Part shown: in pieces, positions 9,016-12,165 of the stretch
Position numbering within the stretch: the stretch's first letter is position 1
Layout of the letters: every line of letters starts with the position of its first letter
NCBI GenBank assembly: GCA_000151295.1
Contig: GG745348.1
Span: 213,554 to 225,718, forward strand
Direction: 5' to 3'
DNA: 12,165 nt
Source: Allomyces macrogynus ATCC 38327
Taxonomy: Eukaryota > Blastocladiomycota > Blastocladiomycetes > Blastocladiales > Blastocladiaceae
Program-made: the position numbers and the translations under genes
The notes under the pieces: generated by a model
Told to the model about the DNA's origin: nothing
The model's input: only the letters and a program-made list of their open reading frames with translations
The model's database searches: none

Positions 9016-9780
9016 ATGGCTCGCAACACCACCTCGTCGCCTAACTCGTTCCCGCGCGTCTACGCCGGCCCGGCCGCGCTCCTCGCGCTCCTTGTGCTCC
9101 TCCAACTTACGACCCCCACGCACGCCGGGACCTCTCCCTTCCAATTCGCCCCCACTTCCCCTCTCGGCGTTTCCGCCAGCTGTGCGACCGCGCTCACCGC
9201 ATCGATCCCCGACTGTGACGAAACCACCCTCTTCTACACCGCGACCGCCGACGCGTCGTCGCGTTCGGCGACCTGCACGCCCGCGTGCCAGGCGGCTCTC
9301 ACCAGCTACACGTCGCGTGTCGCCTCGTCGTGCGCGTCGGACGTGGCCCTGTCGACGACCTCGCTCGCGCCATCGAGTATCGCGAGCTACGTGCAGCGCG
9401 CGTACGTCACGACCTGCGCGGCCAACCAGTGCGAGTCGACGGTGGCGGCCGCGATCGGGGGTGTTTGGAGCGGGTCGACGAGCAACGCGGCGGCGGGGCT
9501 GGTCGCTCTGCCCGCGAAAGTGGTCTGTTCGGACTGTGCGGGCGTCATGATGGCGGCCGCGCGCAAGTACCCGGTCCCGAATGGTGGGGCCGCGGCGGAA
9601 GGAGCGTATGAGACGAAATTGAACGCAACGTGTTCGGGCAGTTTGACGGGGCAGTCGGTGCAGCAGACGACGACGGCGGGGAAGAATGCGGCGGCGCATG
9701 GCGCGGGCGGGATGGGCGCAGCGAAAGTGGTCGCGGCGGTCGCGGGTGCAGGGGCCGCGGTGGTTGGGTGGTCGGTGTGA
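9016..9780 (+). CDS. Secreted cysteine-rich protein with probable GPI anchor, 254 aa, one exon
   Basis: The ATG at 9016 has a strong context (CAACCATGG). Residues 1-37 look like a signal peptide: a polar start, then the core ALLALLVLLQL, then THA before Gly38. The mature chain has ten cysteines (56, 67, 87, 91, 106, 134, 139, 171, 174, 206), an even number that would allow five disulfides, with spacings CX3C (87/91), CX4C (134/139) and CX2C (171/174). This pattern of paired cysteines in a Ser/Thr/Ala-rich chain resembles extracellular proteins of early-diverging and other fungi, but I cannot name a family. The tail has a small-residue stretch (about 222-234) followed by a hydrophobic Ala/Val-rich end, as expected for GPI attachment; a wall or plasma-membrane location is inferred. 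There is one N-glycosylation sequon, NAT, near 203. No catalytic motif is visible and no intron is needed. Confidence 0.8.
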   Translation: MARNTTSSPNSFPRVYAGPAALLALLVLLQLTTPTHAGTSPFQFAPTSPLGVSASCATALTASIPDCDETTLFYTATADASSRSATCTPACQAALTSYTSRVASSCASDVALSTTSLAPSSIASYVQRAYVTTCAANQCESTVAAAIGGVWSGSTSNAAAGLVALPAKVVCSDCAGVMMAAARKYPVPNGGAAAEGAYETKLNATCSGSLTGQSVQQTTTAGKNAAAHGAGGMGAAKVVAAVAGAGAAVVGWSV

Positions 9781-9978
9781 GAAAACGGACGAAGGGAGGG
9801 TGGGGAACGTGCGGACTGGCGAGTTTGATACCCTGACGGTCCGTGCATCATGTCGTGTCGCGAGGACGAGGAAGGAGATTGCCGTCGAAGACGAGGAAGT
9901 GGTTGGGAACGAAATAGGATAACTTTCACAACCGTTGCTTTTCATTTCGTCCCTCAAACAGCAAATCAAGACACGAAT
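9781..9978. other. Short convergent spacer with both 3' UTRs
   Basis: 198 nt separate the stop of the cysteine-rich gene from the stop of PDCD2. No AATAAA is present on either strand. The two transcripts probably overlap at their 3' ends or have very short UTRs. The stretch 9915-9970 is the most A/T-rich part. Confidence 0.4.
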
Positions 9979-11400
9979 CTACTCGGCGTCATTCTCCGCC
10001 TCTTCCTTCTCCTTGAGCACCTCCTTGGCCTTCTCCGCACGCTGCGCGAGCGAACTCATCCCATCACTCGAAAAATCCTGCCGCAGGACCACCTCCTCGG
10101 CATACTCGCCCTTCAACTCGCAATTTTCCGGGCACGTCAGCACAAAATAGGTCCCAAAATCAAACGAATTCTCGTCGGTCACATCGAGCGGCAAGTACGC
10201 GAGCACCGTCGAGAGCACCTGGCACTCGAGCTCCCTCTTCGCACCACACCGCGGGCACGGCGCGACCCGCTCCAAATCCGGCTTCTCTTCCGCGGCCACA
10301 AACAGCGGCTCCGGGTCCAACTCCGGATCGACGCGCAAGTACCGCAGCACTTGTTTCGGGTACATGTCGATCCGGTGCTGAAACTTCAAGAACGCGCGAT
10401 CCACACCTGTCTCGGAATCCTCGTACTCTTCGGGCACCGCAGGCGCGCGGAGCAGCGGGACGAGCGCGTTGTGCGTCGCGCTGCCCTCGGCGGCAGCGGC
10501 CGCCGCGATCCGTTCCGATTCGGAGAGTTCGGGTTCGGAGACGACTTCGAGTTCCGGAAAGAGGAGTTTGGCGCGGACGAGGCGCGACGTCACGTCGGTC
10601 GCGGTGGTGGTGCGAGAACACTGTTCCTTGTGCCCGGCGTGCGTCCAGTGCGCGTACTGGTGGTCTCGCGAACAGTACCAGGTTTTCTGGCATGCGGCGC
10701 ACCGTTTGGACGCGGCGGCGCCGCACACGGCGCAGGTGGTCGCGGCCGTGGAACTGTAGGCCGGCTTGATGGTCGTCTCCTCGGTGTCCGGGTCGGTCTC
10801 GTAAAAGTCGTTGTCGAGTGGAAGCTGCGCGCGAAAGACGCGCGTGCTAAAGTCAAGGAGGTCGATGATGAGCCATCGAGAGCGGGTGGACAAGGCAGTG
10901 GCGAAAGCATAAGCGTACCATAGCCGGCGGTCGCCGCGGTGGCACGCGCCCTTGCGGCAGACAAATAGGTAGAGGTAGCGGTGGTAGGCCTCTTCGGGGA
11001 AGTCTTCAGCCGTGTAGATCTAAGGTGCGCATTCAGGGCCGGTTGTGAGCGGGTGGAGAGCACGAGGTGGCGCGCGAGCTACGCGGCATGAGGGACAGCA
11101 GCAACGCGAGCACGCGGGGTATGTACCGACTTGCATCAACAGGATCATGGGCGCGCTGCAAGCGCCGCACGTGAGCTTGGCCGGGTCGAGCGGAGTCCTC
11201 GGGTTGAGCCAGAGCTGGAGGCGGGCGGGCGCGTCAGGGTCGGCTCTTGGTCATGGGCCAGCGACGTTGTGTCAAATTACCGGCTTGCCGCCAATCTTGG
11301 TGGGGAAGTGCTCGATGGCGAGCGGTGCATCGCGCGGGTGCGGCGACTCGACAAAGCCGAGCTGGAAGTGCGGCAGGTCGCCGTCCTCGATGATGGCCAT
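9979..11400 (-). CDS. PDCD2: PDCD2 / Tsr4-type ribosome-assembly chaperone with MYND zinc finger, 390 aa, four exons
   Basis: Exons in gene order: 11400-11281 (40 codons), 11214-11131 (28 codons), 11019-10919, 10846-9979; introns are 66, 111 and 72 nt. Spliced, the start reads FQLGFVESP..., EHFPTKIGGKP-LWLNP, LLMQ-IYTAEDFPEEAYHRYLYLF, then VFRAQLPLDNDFYE, which matches the PDCD2 N-terminal domain closely, including its Cys pairs (C56/C59, C89/C94). The MYND finger is complete: C140, C143, C151, C154, C160, H164, H174, C178. The C-terminal PDCD2_C domain has CPRCGAKRELECQV (from 299), SFDFGTYFVLTC and a final Cys (344). A charged, Glu/Lys/Ala-rich tail, probably helical, ends the protein. Family knowledge: PDCD2 and yeast Tsr4 chaperone ribosomal protein uS5 (Rps2) during 40S assembly. 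The start at 11400 fits the family N-terminus; an in-frame ATG at 11538 would add 46 residues, including a His run, and is less likely. The intron 2 donor is unusual (GTCGGT). Confidence 0.93.
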
Positions 11401-11560
11401 GATAACAGGTCGGGTCGGCGGGGCGTCCTGCTGGCGGGCGCTGTTCCTCGTGCTGCTGGCGCTCGTGCTGACGGTGGCGATGTGGTGGTGGTGCGCCGAG
11501 GCGGGCGGTGCGGTGGGCCGGACTGTTGACACGGCCATGTGTGAGCATGTGCTCGGTTGG
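11401..11560 (-). promoter_or_regulatory. Upstream region of PDCD2
   Basis: Sequence just upstream of the PDCD2 ATG. It is G-rich on the plus strand, hence C-rich in the gene's sense, like the leaders of the other genes here. It stays open in the PDCD2 frame back past the ATG at 11538, so an extended N-terminus cannot be excluded from sequence alone. No TATA box or other named site is evident. Confidence 0.35.
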
Positions 11561-12165
11561 CCCGCGACCTGTCCCCACCAACACGTCCCGCAATCGAATG
11601 TTCGACACGCGACGTACCTGGCCTCGCACCGCCGTGCACCACGCCCTCCCGCAACGACGACGACGCGGCCAGCACCACGACGACGCGGCCAGCACCACGA
11701 CGACGGCAACGCTCCCCGCAAGTGCCCGCACCCGCCGCGCCCTCAGTGACCCCCCGCTGCATGACCCGCTCGACGCTTTGCACTTTTCAGGCCCGCCGTT
11801 TGGGCCGCCCCCCCTAACCAGGCCGCATCTTTTCACGTTCCCCCACCCTCTTCCGCCAAGCACCTCGACCTTTGCAACTATGGCCTTTTCCCCCGGCCGG
11901 CCCCGAAGAATCGCCCTACCTGCTGCCGGGAGGGCGAGCTGCGCGCTTTGTTTCACGGCGTGCATCTGCCGCACCTCGACGGCACGTCGACCCCAAACGG
12001 GTCCGCACCGACCCTGACCGCGTCAAGTTCCTTCCGCGGGCCTTCCGCTGACGACGACTCGACGCTTCTCTCGCCAACGACCGCGCTCGACCCGCGTCCA
12101 ACGACTCCACCCGCCAATGGCGTTTCGCCCCAACGTGCCGGCCTTGCCAGCAACCCCGCGATGAA
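11551..12165 (+). other. C-rich region, possible leader or first exons of a rightward gene leaving the window
   Basis: From about 11550 the plus strand becomes C-rich, as it does in front of the two other rightward genes, which suggests transcription to the right. A good 3' splice site (CTTTGCACTTTTCAG) ends at 11790. After it, one frame (codons from 11792) is open to the right edge and reads with GC-ending codons, for example GELRALFHGVHLPHLDG and then a Ser/Thr/Pro-rich part. It has no ATG near its beginning, so it would need an upstream exon. An ATG at 11880 in another frame stops after 45 codons. I cannot choose a gene model and no domain is recognised. The whole stretch could be untranslated leader. 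Confidence 0.3.
11661..11705. repeat. Perfect 20-bp tandem duplication
   Basis: The 20-bp unit CGACGCGGCCAGCACCACGA occurs twice head to tail (11661-11680 and 11681-11700), with the first five bases of a third copy after it. It lies between PDCD2 and the presumed rightward gene. The unit length is not a multiple of three, so copy change inside a coding exon would shift frame, which argues that this segment is noncoding. Confidence 0.9.

Noticed and set aside
9850..10923. Plus-strand 357-codon open frame opposite PDCD2, and minus-strand frame 9010-9969 opposite the cysteine-rich gene
   Set aside because: Both are shadows of genes with clear domains or signal peptides on the other strand.
11401..11538. 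N-terminal extension of PDCD2 from the in-frame ATG at 11538
   Set aside because: The frame is open, but the family N-terminus begins close to the 11400 start. The extension is Ser/Thr/His-rich low-complexity sequence without similarity.

Overview
The window looks like a piece of a GC-rich eukaryotic nuclear genome, most likely from a fungus. The support is: genes broken by short GT-AG introns (66 to 111 nt where a conserved protein fixes the junctions), no bacterial-style operons, an ABCC/MRP transporter and a PDCD2/Tsr4 homologue with eukaryotic architecture, and a secreted, GPI-anchor-like protein with regularly spaced cysteines of a kind common in fungi. The composition would suit an early-diverging zoosporic fungus (Blastocladiomycota or a chytrid), but that placement is inference and nothing here proves it.

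Layout from left to right. (1) 1-215, minus: the first exon, with signal peptide, of a gene running off the left edge. It resembles the N-terminus of an animal-type heme peroxidase and seems to change reading frame near 54-75. (2) 216-1296: divergent intergenic region. (3) 1297-2613, plus: a two-exon gene for a 285-residue basic/acidic, probably nuclear protein of unknown family, with a 459-nt intron. (4) 2614-3434: convergent intergenic region with 3' UTRs. (5) 3435-8440, minus: a five-exon gene for a full-length ABCC/MRP transporter of about 1565 residues (TMD0-L0-TMD1-NBD1-TMD2-NBD2), with an unusual Pro/Thr-repeat N-terminal extension and an altered Q-loop in NBD1. (6) 8441-9015: divergent promoter region. 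(7) 9016-9780, plus: a one-exon gene for a 254-residue secreted protein with ten cysteines and a GPI-like tail. (8) 9781-9978: short convergent spacer. (9) 9979-11400, minus: a four-exon PDCD2 (MYND-type) gene of 390 residues. (10) 11401-12165: promoter side of PDCD2 with a 20-bp tandem duplication, followed by C-rich sequence that may be the leader or first exons of a rightward gene leaving the window.

The genes do not form a pathway. They are separate units (detoxification/export, ribosome-assembly chaperone, cell surface, possible secreted peroxidase, possible nuclear factor) arranged as alternating divergent and convergent pairs. Each divergent spacer switches from G- or purine-rich to C- or pyrimidine-rich on the plus strand, which helps predict gene direction. 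I found no clear mobile element, CRISPR array, rRNA or tRNA gene. I see no clear new multi-gene system; the most notable items are the MRP N-terminal repeat, the NBD1 Q-loop change, the peroxidase frame break and the uncharacterised nuclear-like gene.
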